Assembly (NCBI GenBank): GCA_934691625.1
Contig: CAKUTA010000007.1
Span: 1 to 64,000 of the forward strand
Length of the DNA: 64,000 nucleotides
DNA from: an uncultured Bacteroidales bacterium
Lineage (GTDB): Bacteria; Bacteroidota; Bacteroidia; Bacteroidales; UBA932
Reading direction: 5' to 3'
How positions within the stretch are numbered: position 1 is the stretch's first letter; the number at the start of each line of letters is the position of its first letter. Below are positions 51,668 through 61,700 of this stretch, in pieces. The translations under genes and the position numbers were made by a program. The notes below the pieces were generated by a model, which did not search any database, had not been told where the DNA came from, and saw nothing but the letters and a program-made list of their open reading frames with translations.

Positions 51668-52840
51668 ATTAAGGACTGTGGAGGTCTTGCCAGAAACCGT
51701 TATGGTAATTTTGACGGACGCCCCAGGTGACGAAGTGACTTCCATCAGCGCTACGCTGTCATTATCATTGATGAAATTCGGAAAATGCATATCATCCGAC
51801 GGTTCAATGAAGCGATAACAGTGGATATGTCCGGACAGCATCAGATCTACATCAGCGCTGTTCAGAATCGGCAAGAGCGTCTGGCGCAGATGCAAGTTGC
51901 CATGCCATGAGCCTGCCATAGGAGGTACATGAAGCGCCACGATACGTGTCTTTCCTGCGGAACCGGCAGCATCCTGACGAGCAATCTCGGATGCCAGCCA
52001 TTTCGCTTCCTGCTCCCGATAGCGGTCATAATCGGCAATACCGCTATACTCAAAATTCTCATCAGGCTTATCTTCACCGCAATCAAGAATGAGGAAATTC
52101 ACATTGCCGACATCGAAGCTGAAATAGAAATGCCCGGTAGAAGTAGGGAAATACTTATACAGTTCATCAGCGTAAGCTCCACGTGTCTCATGATTACCTC
52201 TGGTATAAACCATCGGAACCGATTTTGCAAATGATTCGCAGCAGGCATCCAGATATCTGGAAAAAATCTGTCCGTCATTCTCCACAGTTGACAGCATGTC
52301 GCCATTCAAAAGGACAAAATCAAGTTTAGCAACATCTATCCCGGCGCAAAGCTCCTTTATCCGTTCAGGGCGCTCATGAATGTCATTCATCACTATGAAC
52401 CTGACAGTCCCAGCTGACGGATCAAATGTACGGAAATGTGTCGGCCCGTCATAATTGGCACTCGATGCCGCCGTCCTGCCGAACACCATAGCTCCATACT
52501 CTCCAAACGAAACCGTTTCTTTAGAATATATTCTGTAGAAATACTCTGTACCAGGTTTCAGTCCTTCAAGGCGCACACGATGCAGGGTATCCAGTGTCCG
52601 TCTGCGTCCATCCTGCGTGTCGTACACGACAGGATGCGCCTCATCATAAAATGTGCTGCCCTTTTTCTCGGCATACTCCACCCACGCCATTGCAGGCTTG
52701 TCCGTTTTCCACATAACAGTCACACCTGTGGAGGACATGTCTGTAAGCCATGGGCCGTGAGTAATCCGGATCTGCCCTGCCGCGACAAACGGCAGGGCAA
52801 TGCACCCTGCCACAAAAGCAATAAATTTATGTAAACTCAT
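51662..52840 (-). CDS. Exported calcineurin-like metallophosphoesterase
   Basis: A 392-residue periplasmic or surface enzyme (signal peptide to about residue 22). Residues 25-140 form a fibronectin-like N-terminal domain as in purple acid phosphatases. The metallophosphoesterase domain follows with Asp153-x-His155, G-D at 180-181, G-N-H-E at 215-218, H-V-P-P and G-H-I-H-C-Y-R near 335, i.e. all metal ligands. It should hydrolyse phosphomonoesters or diesters. It is the last gene of the DUF4832 locus, 32 nt after the DUF4832 protein, so the locus substrate may carry phosphate; that link is inference. Confidence 0.9.
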   Translation of the reverse strand: MSLHKFIAFVAGCIALPFVAAGQIRITHGPWLTDMSSTGVTVMWKTDKPAMAWVEYAEKKGSTFYDEAHPVVYDTQDGRRRTLDTLHRVRLEGLKPGTEYFYRIYSKETVSFGEYGAMVFGRTAASSANYDGPTHFRTFDPSAGTVRFIVMNDIHERPERIKELCAGIDVAKLDFVLLNGDMLSTVENDGQIFSRYLDACCESFAKSVPMVYTRGNHETRGAYADELYKYFPTSTGHFYFSFDVGNVNFLILDCGEDKPDENFEYSGIADYDRYREQEAKWLASEIARQDAAGSAGKTRIVALHVPPMAGSWHGNLHLRQTLLPILNSADVDLMLSGHIHCYRFIEPSDDMHFPNFINDNDSVALMEVTSSPGASVKITITVSGKTSTVLNL

Positions 52841-52872
52841 AATAATATAGCTGACACAAAAAGTTATAACTG

Positions 52873-54282
52873 CTACTTAGCGATAAAGTCACATAGCTTG
52901 TTGTAGCCTGTGGTCTCGTCCCAAAGTTTCATATTCGCCAGGCGGATACTGAAGAGAGGATTGTCATGGAGGGTCTCTCTCGCATCCGGAAGATTCAGAT
53001 AAAGAGCATATTTGTGCCCGGTCTGAAGAGTGGATGGAAGATGAAGTGTTTCAGCAACTTCTGCCACACGGCCTGCGGCCCAGCGACGAGGATCTATATC
53101 GGACTTATAGACATTCTTTTCACCAGACTCAGGATCCACGATAATGAATTCGAGTCCTCGAGGATTGGACAGGGCAGCGAAACCCTCATTCTTAATTGAC
53201 ATTGTCACGGTCAAGTTCGTTCCCGCCTTGAAGTCCGAATCGAACACAGCCTTGTCGAGCACGAACCGGTAGCCAAGTCTCATGGAAATTTCATCCATGC
53301 ATTGACCTTCCACCCAAACCTTGAAAGTGCCGCTATGATAACCACGGTTCTGATAGGTCCAATGGTAAGCTTCCATTGCATCGATGGAAAGAGAGCAGGC
53401 ACAGTAAGTAGCGTCACCAGAGCAAGTCTCTCCTCCCATAATCGTATAGGCAGACTCCGTTTTCCAAAGAGTACGGTCTTTGTTGCTGCCGTAAGTCCCC
53501 CAGTCAGAGCCGCTTGAGACAAAGCAGTCATTATGGCCTGCGATACGTGAGAGGTCTGAGCCGTTATAAGCAGTCTCAACGGTGATAGAATCACGCAACT
53601 TGGTCGTGAACAAGCCAAACTTCAGCATAGGTGTACGAACTGCGACCTGCCTGTCTTTAGGCATTGCGTCCAGCAGAGCATATATGAGTTTCCGGCGAGG
53701 TTCGTATGAAGCAGAAGTGCCCAGGCTCTGATTAAAATGCGTCGTATAAGCCCATTCACCCCAGGAACCGCAGAAGCCGGCCTGAAGGACGAGAATGATA
53801 TCACTATATTCCTGAAGTATAGGCTTTAGCTGCGCAACATGGCGAAGAACGACGTCCACCTCAGGATCATAAGGCTTGGATGCCTCATCGTTATTGTCCT
53901 TGTAAGCAAAGCGCACGACAGTTTTCATTCCGGCATCACGATGTGCCTGAAAACTCTGGCGTATAATTTCGAGAGCTGCCGCACTGATGTCGCCTTCCAT
54001 AAAATCTGTAAGATAGAACATGCTCAATGTCAATGTCTGACAGTTCTTACGGTTTACGGAAATCGCCGAAGCAGATATCGGCCTCGGCATCTTGCCATTC
54101 GCGAATCTTACATTGTATTGAGTGTAATATCCTCTCTCAGGATTACAGAAATTGGTTTTTAAAGGTCTGTAGGTCACAGTCTCGCCCTCTCTAGTGACTA
54201 CAGGTTCCTTATTGCATCCGCAGTTCAACGCACAAGCGACTGACAGGGCGCAAAGAGTGTAAATATATCCTTTAACTTTCAT
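52873..54282 (-). CDS. DUF4874/DUF4832 lipoprotein, copy 1
   Basis: A 469-residue lipoprotein (C-G-C-N-K-E around residue 23). The N-terminal part (about 38-270) fits DUF4874, a predicted TIM-barrel domain: N-P-E-R-G-Y-Y at 47-53, V-V-R-F-A-Y near 122-127 and L-Q-A-G-F-x-G-S-W-G-E-W at 166-177. The C-terminal part (about 300-465) fits the beta-rich DUF4832, ending in R-L-A-N-M-K-L-W-D-x-x-T-G-Y-N. The W-G-E-W glutamate and strand order recall glycoside hydrolases, but no activity is established. Two further homologues lie upstream in the same operon. Confidence 0.82.
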   Translation of the reverse strand: MKVKGYIYTLCALSVACALNCGCNKEPVVTREGETVTYRPLKTNFCNPERGYYTQYNVRFANGKMPRPISASAISVNRKNCQTLTLSMFYLTDFMEGDISAAALEIIRQSFQAHRDAGMKTVVRFAYKDNNDEASKPYDPEVDVVLRHVAQLKPILQEYSDIILVLQAGFCGSWGEWAYTTHFNQSLGTSASYEPRRKLIYALLDAMPKDRQVAVRTPMLKFGLFTTKLRDSITVETAYNGSDLSRIAGHNDCFVSSGSDWGTYGSNKDRTLWKTESAYTIMGGETCSGDATYCACSLSIDAMEAYHWTYQNRGYHSGTFKVWVEGQCMDEISMRLGYRFVLDKAVFDSDFKAGTNLTVTMSIKNEGFAALSNPRGLEFIIVDPESGEKNVYKSDIDPRRWAAGRVAEVAETLHLPSTLQTGHKYALYLNLPDARETLHDNPLFSIRLANMKLWDETTGYNKLCDFIAK

Positions 54283-54290
54283 AGCACAAT

Positions 54291-55025
54291 TTATTTCTTG
54301 TCAATGGTAACTGCCAGCTTCTCAGCAGCGCCGCCGTTCGCATTCGGAAGCACGCCTATACTTCTCCATTCCTGCTGAAGGTCAACGCCTACTGTAAATG
54401 TATCTGCAAACTTCACATCCATAATCACACGTGAAATCTGAAGCTCATATTTCCCTGCCTTTCCGCCGCCGCTGCCGATACCGGAAGCAGAGATGTTGTC
54501 CCATTTCCATTCGACAGCACCGGCTTTACCGCTGTACTGCCAGAATGTAGGACTCCATGATGAGTAGCTGCCAGGCTGATAGCAATATCCCTGAAGCATA
54601 TAGTCCACATCGTTCCCGAGATGTTCACCGAGAGGATTTCCTCCCGTTGCCGAATCATTGTCAGCATTTAAAAAGACATTGAGGACTGCACCGGCATCTG
54701 TCTTGAGCATTGATTCGTCAAGTTCAAGATACATCCAGATGTAGTCGTCATTGGCATATACCCTCATCTTCTTGAGAGCCTTCCATTTCGCGTCTTCTGC
54801 ACATCCGGTCTCTGCAACTTTGGACTTGTCGAGCGCATCCCAATCAGAAAAATCTGCATCAATCCGGATTGGCAGCAAGTCGGCCGGATCCGGCTCAGGC
54901 TCATCGTCAGTGCCATCATCCGGAGAAATCACAGACGGGCTGTTGTCCACGGCAGGAGAATCTTTCTGACAAGACACGCCGAACAACACTGCCGCCACAC
55001 ATACGACATAAAAAATCTTTTTCAT
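54291..55025 (-). CDS. CBM9/DOMON-like surface lipoprotein, copy 3
   Basis: A 244-residue lipoprotein (Cys20, then Gln-Lys-Asp) with an acidic linker and one beta-sandwich domain beginning I-D-A-D-F-S-D-W near residue 54. It resembles the CBM9/DOMON-like group, which bind sugars or haem. It is one of three tandem relatives (with 55227-55991 and 56022-56876) sharing this I-D-x-x-F-x-D-W opening and a Y-I-W-x-Y-x-E-like strand. It is separated from the gene above by 201 nt with a hairpin and is 8 nt before copy 1 of the DUF4832 proteins. Confidence 0.72.
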   Translation of the reverse strand: MKKIFYVVCVAAVLFGVSCQKDSPAVDNSPSVISPDDGTDDEPEPDPADLLPIRIDADFSDWDALDKSKVAETGCAEDAKWKALKKMRVYANDDYIWMYLELDESMLKTDAGAVLNVFLNADNDSATGGNPLGEHLGNDVDYMLQGYCYQPGSYSSWSPTFWQYSGKAGAVEWKWDNISASGIGSGGGKAGKYELQISRVIMDVKFADTFTVGVDLQQEWRSIGVLPNANGGAAEKLAVTIDKK

Positions 55026-55056
55026 CGTTTTATTGTATTAAATATATGTATTTCCA

Positions 55057-55073
55057 ATTTCAAGACAGCTTCT
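55057..55073. repeat. Isolated copy of the 17-bp terminal repeat motif
   Basis: ATTTCAAGACAGCTTCT differs by one base from the reverse complement of the left end of the element at 36304. It lies 32 nt upstream of the lipoprotein start at 55025. It may mark a decayed element or a shared regulatory motif. Confidence 0.4.
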
Positions 55074-55162
55074 CATTTGCGACTATCGAGATGTCCATCC
55101 TGAATATGTACATGTCCCCCAAGAAACACCAGCCAGGCCACAGAAGCCAGATGCAAATTGAA

Positions 55163-55198
55163 GGGCGGCCAGCAAGCGACAAAGCTTGATAGCCGCCC
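55163..55198 (-). terminator. Internal hairpin within the DUF4832 operon
   Basis: A 7-bp GC stem (GGGCGGC/GCCGCCC) with an inner CAAGC/GCTTG stem lies 29 nt past the stop of the lipoprotein at 55227-55991. The minus-strand tail TTCAATTT is only partly U-rich. It may reduce expression of the last three genes. Confidence 0.55.
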
Positions 55199-55226
55199 AT
55201 TATCACCATAGAATGCTAATGACTGA

Positions 55227-55991
55227 CTATTTGAGTGTAAGCTTGACCGGATCCGTATCCGAAGGAAGAAGACCTGGTTCAGACCAGCCGCCATTCATAA
55301 GAGTAGATGCTACGTTCATCGTTTTGCCGAAATCAGGAAAATTAACCTTGTCAATAGCAAATTCCACAGAATACCAGCCTTTCACAAGCGAGCCTGCGAC
55401 ATTGGAAATCGACACGACCTGATCTCTGAGTGTTTCGTTTTCAGCAATATTGTCAACAAAGTTTTTCCCAGCCTCAGAGGTCTCTTTATAGTTCCAGAAC
55501 TCACTCCACGCAGCCTTGACCTTGCCTCCATCAGCATAGATATACACATCAAGAAGAGCATCAAAACCTGCATCCGGCCATACGGTTCTGTAATATCCGC
55601 CAGTCTCAGCATTATTATCTGTATCCCAGACAAATCGAAGCGGACGCTGAGTAGTATTCTTCTCCCAATATGTATCACGATTCATATCGCACTCAGCAGC
55701 AACCACCGCAGGATCACATTCCGCATAAACATAGAGAATCTCATCAGTATCATAGAACTTCAATGTCCTGAGAGCCTGCTCAGAAGCCTCAGCATCTACC
55801 TTTAATGTCACGACATCCGCCGCATCAAGCTTAGCCCAGTCGTCGAAGTTCCCGTCGATTACAACACCCTCTACCTCCTCGTTGCCATTGTCGTCATTGT
55901 TGTCTTTGTTACCGCCATTGTCCTTGCTGCAAGCAACAGCTGCGAGTGACGCCATCACTGCCGCAGCAAAAAAATTCATTGTTCTTTTCAT
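55227..55991 (-). CDS. CBM9/DOMON-like surface lipoprotein, copy 2
   Basis: A 254-residue lipoprotein (lipobox A-V-A-C-S-K-D, Cys21) with an Asn/Asp/Gly linker and a beta-sandwich domain opening I-D-G-N-F-D-D-W near residue 46. L-Y-V-Y-A-E-C near 90 and R-F-V-W-D-T-D-N-N-A-E-T-G-G near 123 match its tandem neighbours. The acidic D-T-D-N-N loop could bind calcium. It should sit on the cell surface beside SusC/D and bind the locus substrate; this is inferred from position. The upstream paralogue ends 30 nt away. Confidence 0.75.
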   Translation of the reverse strand: MKRTMNFFAAAVMASLAAVACSKDNGGNKDNNDDNGNEEVEGVVIDGNFDDWAKLDAADVVTLKVDAEASEQALRTLKFYDTDEILYVYAECDPAVVAAECDMNRDTYWEKNTTQRPLRFVWDTDNNAETGGYYRTVWPDAGFDALLDVYIYADGGKVKAAWSEFWNYKETSEAGKNFVDNIAENETLRDQVVSISNVAGSLVKGWYSVEFAIDKVNFPDFGKTMNVASTLMNGGWSEPGLLPSDTDPVKLTLK

Positions 55992-56021
55992 TATTAAATT
56001 TGTTAAGAATGTTATATTCAG

Positions 56022-56876
56022 CTATTTAAGCTCGAGAGTAACATACTCCTTATCACCGCCCTGCGGGAGATAGCCATAAATTTCCTTTGTATAGGCATGA
56101 GCTTCTCCGTCACGGCCATAAGAGAGAACACTGATATTGACCTTGTTCTGTCCGCGAAGCTGGTCAATGGCATCACGGCTGATAGCGAACTCTTCCTTTA
56201 CGACAGTGCCCACAATCCTTGCCTGGAAATCGTTTCTGGAGACAAGTGAGTTATCGAGGTTTCCTTTGTTATCTGAACCCCACATATAAGGAGGCCACAG
56301 GTACTCGTCACCATCCTTTGCCTCCCATTTGCTGTTGGCCCACTCGGTCGTAGGATCCCAATAGTTATACTGCTGCCATCCAAGAGTAACCTGTCCTGAT
56401 TCTACAGAGATGTACTGATAGAGCTCACAGCCTACTTCAAATCCAACATTTGCGAAAGGGCCATCCTCTCTGAAGACCATGCCTGTCTTAGGATTGGCAT
56501 CGGTATCGATAAAGAGCGTAAGCTCTGTAGGAAGACCAGTTGACCAGCTTCCATTTCCGTCCCAGGAAGGATCTACCTTCTCAAGAGCTGGAAGATGATT
56601 CACAAACTCTGCATAGCAATAGATATAGTCCGCATCGGAAGTGAATTTTATCGTCTTGAGAGCGACTTTTTCCTTGGCATCTGCAGGAAGAGTAGCGACT
56701 GCAGCTGTGGTGCAGGCATCCCAGTCCGCAAAGTTTCCGTCAATCGCGATCGACTCTGTAGGGGTCTCGTCACCGTCCCCTCCATTTGGTTTATCTGTAG
56801 AAGATGACTTGTCGCAGGAAACGACTGCAGCACCCATCATGATGGCGGCTGCAAAAAACATAAATGTTCTTTTCAT
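56022..56876 (-). CDS. CBM9/DOMON-like surface lipoprotein, copy 1
   Basis: A 284-residue lipoprotein (Cys21, then Asp-Lys) with a Gly/Asp/Glu linker and a domain opening I-D-G-N-F-A-D-W near residue 46, then Y-I-Y-C-Y-A-E-F and F-I-D-T-D-A-N-P-K-T-G with a possible calcium loop. It is the largest of the three tandem relatives and immediately follows SusD (32 nt), the usual position of a SusE-like or surface glycan-binding protein. Confidence 0.77.
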   Translation of the reverse strand: MKRTFMFFAAAIMMGAAVVSCDKSSSTDKPNGGDGDETPTESIAIDGNFADWDACTTAAVATLPADAKEKVALKTIKFTSDADYIYCYAEFVNHLPALEKVDPSWDGNGSWSTGLPTELTLFIDTDANPKTGMVFREDGPFANVGFEVGCELYQYISVESGQVTLGWQQYNYWDPTTEWANSKWEAKDGDEYLWPPYMWGSDNKGNLDNSLVSRNDFQARIVGTVVKEEFAISRDAIDQLRGQNKVNISVLSYGRDGEAHAYTKEIYGYLPQGGDKEYVTLELK

Positions 56877-56908
56877 GTTGTTTTTGTGTTTGAATTGTTA
56901 AAAAGTGA

Positions 56909-58699
56909 TTATTTCTTTTTGGTCTCCCAATTAGGATTCTGCTTGAGGTTTGTATTAAGAGCCAGATCCTCAGACGGAAGCGGCATCAGGTAATCGCGGG
57001 ACTCGTCGAAGACATGCTGCGTTTTCTGATGGGGATCCGCATAACCTTTGTTCTCGCCGCTGAGCGTAATAGTCTTGCCGGCCTGAAGCACATTGTAAGT
57101 GACCCTTTCATCAAGACCAGCAGGTCTCTCTTTAGTGTAAATCCAGACTTCAGGCTCGCCGTCATTGTCAAGATCAAATCCGCGGTCAATACCAGGGAAA
57201 TACATTCCGTAGAAATTCTGCTCAATGCACTTGCCAGCCTTCCATCTCATCAGGTCATACCATCTGAAGTCGCCTTCTTCAGCAAGCTCAATCACTCTTT
57301 CACGACGGATTTCAAGGATGACACCCTTATTCGTGCCCTTTACATTCGGATAGCCGTATTCCGCACTTGACATATAGGCACTTGGTGATGCATTTGCTTC
57401 TGCAAGTTTCAGGTTCGGCATTCCGACGCGGTCGCGCAAAGGTTTAATACTCAAATCAATGTCATCTTGAGTAATGCTTACATCTGTACGCTCGGCCATG
57501 GCTTCCGCATAGTTGAGATAAACCTCTGCCGCACGGAAAATAGGCATATCATTGTCAGTCGCCATCCAGCGCCCTGTCTCAAGGACATTATTGCTCTGGG
57601 CATACTTCACCACCTGATAGCCAGTGCAGCTGGTGTTAAAATCGCCGACCATCAGAGAATCCGCGTCAATGCGATGGTAACCCGGGCAGCGCATGGTCTG
57701 AGCCAGACGAGGATCACGGCCTGTCATCTCCTCATAGTATTCCTTGGTCTCCCAGCCATCCTTGGCAGTAAACTCTGTTCCATCAGCCATAAGATAGCTG
57801 TCAACAAACTTTTTATTGAAAGCATACTGATTCTGCCCGAAAGTGTTGTAGGTGGCGAAATGTGAAAGGCCTAGAGAATAGCTATAAGCCTTGGCAAGAA
57901 TGATCTCATCACTGTTTGCCACCTGGGAGGCGAATAGCATCATATAATCCTCGGCAGGCTTTCCGGTACTGTAGATCTTGTAAGGAGAAGTCGTTATGAA
58001 CTCTTTCGCCGCAGAAGCAGCCTGCGCGAGATAGTAGTTCCCGTCGTGCTCGGCACCGTCATTGCCATGATAGTTCCGCCAAGTGCCCTCGAAAAGGCAG
58101 AAACGGGACTTGAGAGCAAGAGCTGTCCACTTGGAGATTTTATATAAGTTCTTCTCAGATGTGAGATGTGCTATAGCAAAGTCAATGTCCTCGAGCATCT
58201 TGCCCATGACATAGTCCCTGGAATCTCTCGCCTTGTAGAGTTCATTGCGTTCCCTGATGCTGAGCTCATGGTCGTACCATGGGACATCTCCGAAATCACG
58301 AACCTTAAGGAAATAGAAATACGCCCTGAAGAAACGCCCGACTGCCTCGTACTCAGTCCTGACTGATGCATCGTCACAGTTGCCGAGATTATCTAGCATA
58401 TTATTGATATCACGGAGTGTGCCCCAGTCCCAGCCTCCTCCGGAAGAAGGAACTGTACGTAGTTTTCCTCCACGTATCTTCATTGGAAGAGTGGTCCTGA
58501 AACAGATGTCGCTTTCCTCGTCGAAGAACGGGCCTTTGAAAAGGTCTGCATAGAATGTATTGGAAACATTCTCGAACTGGGCCGCATCCTTGAAGTAAGA
58601 GTCTGAGGTTTCCTTGTCGAGAGGGAACTTGTCAAGACTGCACGCAGAAATGCCGAATACGGCGGCTACGGTAAGATAAAGTATATTCTTGATTTTCAT
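56909..58699 (-). CDS. SusD/RagB-family lipoprotein (DUF4832 locus)
   Basis: A 596-residue surface lipoprotein, larger than most SusD proteins. The lipobox is I-S-A-C-S with Cys20. The N-terminal half shows F-F-R-A-Y-F-Y-F-L-K-V-R-D-F-G-D-V-P-W near 130, and the C-terminal half E-I-R-R-E-R-V-I-E-L-A-E-E-G-D-F-R-W-Y-D-L-M-R typical of the family. The ATG is preceded by a full AAGGAGG on the minus strand (58707-58713), which fixes the start. It pairs with the SusC gene ending 15 nt upstream. Confidence 0.94.
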   Translation of the reverse strand: MKIKNILYLTVAAVFGISACSLDKFPLDKETSDSYFKDAAQFENVSNTFYADLFKGPFFDEESDICFRTTLPMKIRGGKLRTVPSSGGGWDWGTLRDINNMLDNLGNCDDASVRTEYEAVGRFFRAYFYFLKVRDFGDVPWYDHELSIRERNELYKARDSRDYVMGKMLEDIDFAIAHLTSEKNLYKISKWTALALKSRFCLFEGTWRNYHGNDGAEHDGNYYLAQAASAAKEFITTSPYKIYSTGKPAEDYMMLFASQVANSDEIILAKAYSYSLGLSHFATYNTFGQNQYAFNKKFVDSYLMADGTEFTAKDGWETKEYYEEMTGRDPRLAQTMRCPGYHRIDADSLMVGDFNTSCTGYQVVKYAQSNNVLETGRWMATDNDMPIFRAAEVYLNYAEAMAERTDVSITQDDIDLSIKPLRDRVGMPNLKLAEANASPSAYMSSAEYGYPNVKGTNKGVILEIRRERVIELAEEGDFRWYDLMRWKAGKCIEQNFYGMYFPGIDRGFDLDNDGEPEVWIYTKERPAGLDERVTYNVLQAGKTITLSGENKGYADPHQKTQHVFDESRDYLMPLPSEDLALNTNLKQNPNWETKKK

Positions 58700-58714
58700 A
58701 CAGATTCCTCCTTA

Positions 58715-61700
58715 TTAGAATGTTATATCCACGCCGAACACAAAAGACTTCTGGTAAGGATAGTAGTAGCCGAAAGAGCTCTGCTTTGCCATCGCCTCCG
58801 GATCCATATAGCGCGAGACTTTCGTCAGCGGCGAGAGATAGCCGAGATTCTCTCCGGTAAAGTAAACCCTCAATGAACTAATGAACGTCTTGGAGAGGAC
58901 CTTTTCAGGAATGGTATAGCCGAGAGTGAGATTCTTCAGACGGCAATATGCAAGATTCTGGAGGTAACGGTCATTGGTCATTGTCAGATAGGTAGTGCCC
59001 TTATTGGCCTGCCATCCTCTAGGACGAGGGAAATATGCTCCGGTATTGTCTTCACTCCAGACATTGTCCATATAGTTCTTAGGGATATATGTTGCCTGAG
59101 GGCGGTTATATGCTACCCAGAACGCCTGGTTGTCTGTCGGAGGATACCAGTTGAGACGGCCAATGCCCTGAATGAACATCGAGAAATCAAAGCCGAGCCA
59201 CTGCGCCGTGATATTAATTCCGTACTGGAAGCGCGGAAGGGAGTTTCCGATGATGGTGAGGTCGCCCGAGTTGTCCACAGTGTAGGCGCCACGTGAAATC
59301 ACATTGTCACCGTCAAGGTCACGGATACGGAGGTCGCCACCTTTCCAGCCGCCTGTCAGATTTCCCTGGAGATACGACTGGTCAACCTTGGAGGTATATT
59401 CTGCCGCAGCAGCGTCAGACTCGAAAAGTCCATCGGTACGGAATCCCCAGATTTCACCGAATGTCATACCCTCATAATAGGTTCCAAGCACCTTTGAAGG
59501 GTTCTTGTATTTGGTAAGCTTTGTAATGTAGTCACTATAGTTCACATTCACGCCATAGGTGAAAGGCCTGCCGGCAAGGGTGAAAGTGTCCTTCCAGGAC
59601 AAAGTCAGCTCAATACCCTTTGAACGAAGGTTTGCAGCATTTGCGCTAGGAGCGGCTGCGCCATAGACTGATGGAACCGCCTCTCCTGAGGTAATCATTC
59701 CCCTGGTGTCACGGATATAGGCATCACCGGTAAATGCGAGACGATTTCCAAGGAAGCCAAGGTCGAGTCCGAGATTGTAATGGTAGGTAGTCTCCCAGGT
59801 AAGTCCGTCCATACTTGAAGAGCCGACTGTAGCTCCGTTCGGTTTGTTGGATGCACCGTTCTCGAAAATATAACCGAGGTTATAAGTGGAGACGGAACGG
59901 ATGTAGGCATAGTCTGCAACCTGCTGGTTACCAAGCGCACCGTAAGAGAATCTGAACTTGAACAGATCCCATCCGGACTTCAACGGTTCCCAGAATTTCT
60001 CTTCAGAAAGTTTCCAGCCCAATGATGCTGAAGGGAAGAAGCCCCAACGGCTATTACGTGCAAAACGAGATGTTCCGTCGTAACGCCCGCTGACTTCTAC
60101 GAGATATTTGCCCATATAGTCGTAGTTGAGCCTTGCGAACACACCGGCAAGAGCATACTCCGTCTGGTTTCCATTGACAGTAAACTCCTTGTTGCCTTTC
60201 GAGTTAGGCTGTACAAGATTGTATTCGCTGAGGTATTCGGAAGAAAGATTACGTCCACTGGTATAAGTGTAGCGGTAGTGCTGAGTCTCGTAATTGTAAC
60301 CCGCTGTGGCATTGACATTATGCTTATCCTTTATGGATGTATGATAGGTAGCATAGACATTGGTCGCAATATAGCGGGTATAGGCGAAACTATCTTCCAG
60401 CATATTCTGGAAACGGCCGTAGTCTTCAGTGAGAATCTCTCCCGGATACATGCTGTAGGTACATGGCACCCAACGGTTTGTAGAACGGTCGTTATTGAAT
60501 GTGTAGGTGAAATTCGCACGGATGTCCAATCCTTCAATCGGGTGAACGCCGAGTTCCGCGGTATTGGAGAGATTGTATTTCTTCTTATTGTTCACCTTCT
60601 TGTCATCAAGCAGCTCGATGTGGCAGCCGTTGGTGACATTGCTGTCTGTAAAGATGGTCTTATAGACATTAGTCCCGTCCGGGTTACGGAGAGGAATGCT
60701 GGCAAGCCCGTGAACCTGAGAATACATGAAGGTATAGTTGTAGTTACTGTTGCCCGGCCAGTCATAGTCTGAGGTATAGAAGCCGAGGTTATCACTGAGT
60801 GTGATGTACTTGTTTATCTTGAACTCAAGCTTGCTCCGGAGATTGTATTTGTTGTACTTGTCCGGGCGTACACGGAATGTTCCCTCCTTGTGCTCGTAGC
60901 CGCCGGAAAAATAGTATTTGAAGAACTCGGAGCCGCCGGATACTGACACATTGTGCTGAGTGAAAGGGTTCATCGTCCTGTAAAGTTCCTTGTACCAGTC
61001 GGTATTGCAGTAGTATATGTAGCTCATTCTGCCGTTTCGCATTTCCTGAAGAACCCAAGGCCTTTCAGGATTTTCGGTCTTGTCATTGCGGCGGATGTAG
61101 AGCTGATGCATATCCTCCTCAGTATAATGAGTGTAATTCGTGCCGTTGGTGGCGAAAGTGAAGAGGTCATTGATATAAACAGAATCATAACCTCTGGACT
61201 CATAGTCGGTACGTGTAGTAGGGACAGAAAAGCCTCCATGTCCGCTGTATCGCACAACAGGCTTGCCCTTGCTGTCCTTGCCGCTCTTGGTGGTTATGAG
61301 AACCACTCCAAATGATGCGCGGGCTCCGTAGATGGCTGCGGAAGAGGCATCTTTCAGCACTGACACCGACTCCACATCCTGAGGATTGACTTTTGCCATA
61401 TCACCCTCGACTCCGTCAATAAGAACGAGCGGGGAACCTCCATTGATGGAGTTGTAGCCGCGGATATTGATGGATGCCACATCGTCAGGTGAACCGTTGG
61501 ACGTGGACACAAACATTCCTGGGACTGAGCCTTGAAGCATGTGTGTAAGTGTCGGGGATGTTCTGTTGCTGATTTCCTTGGAAGTGACAGTCGAAACGGC
61601 TCCTGTCAGGTTAACTTTCTTCTGCACGCCATAGCCGACCACGACTGTTTCCTGAAGGTTCATAGCATCTTCGGTCATATAGACCGTGATATTATCTTGA

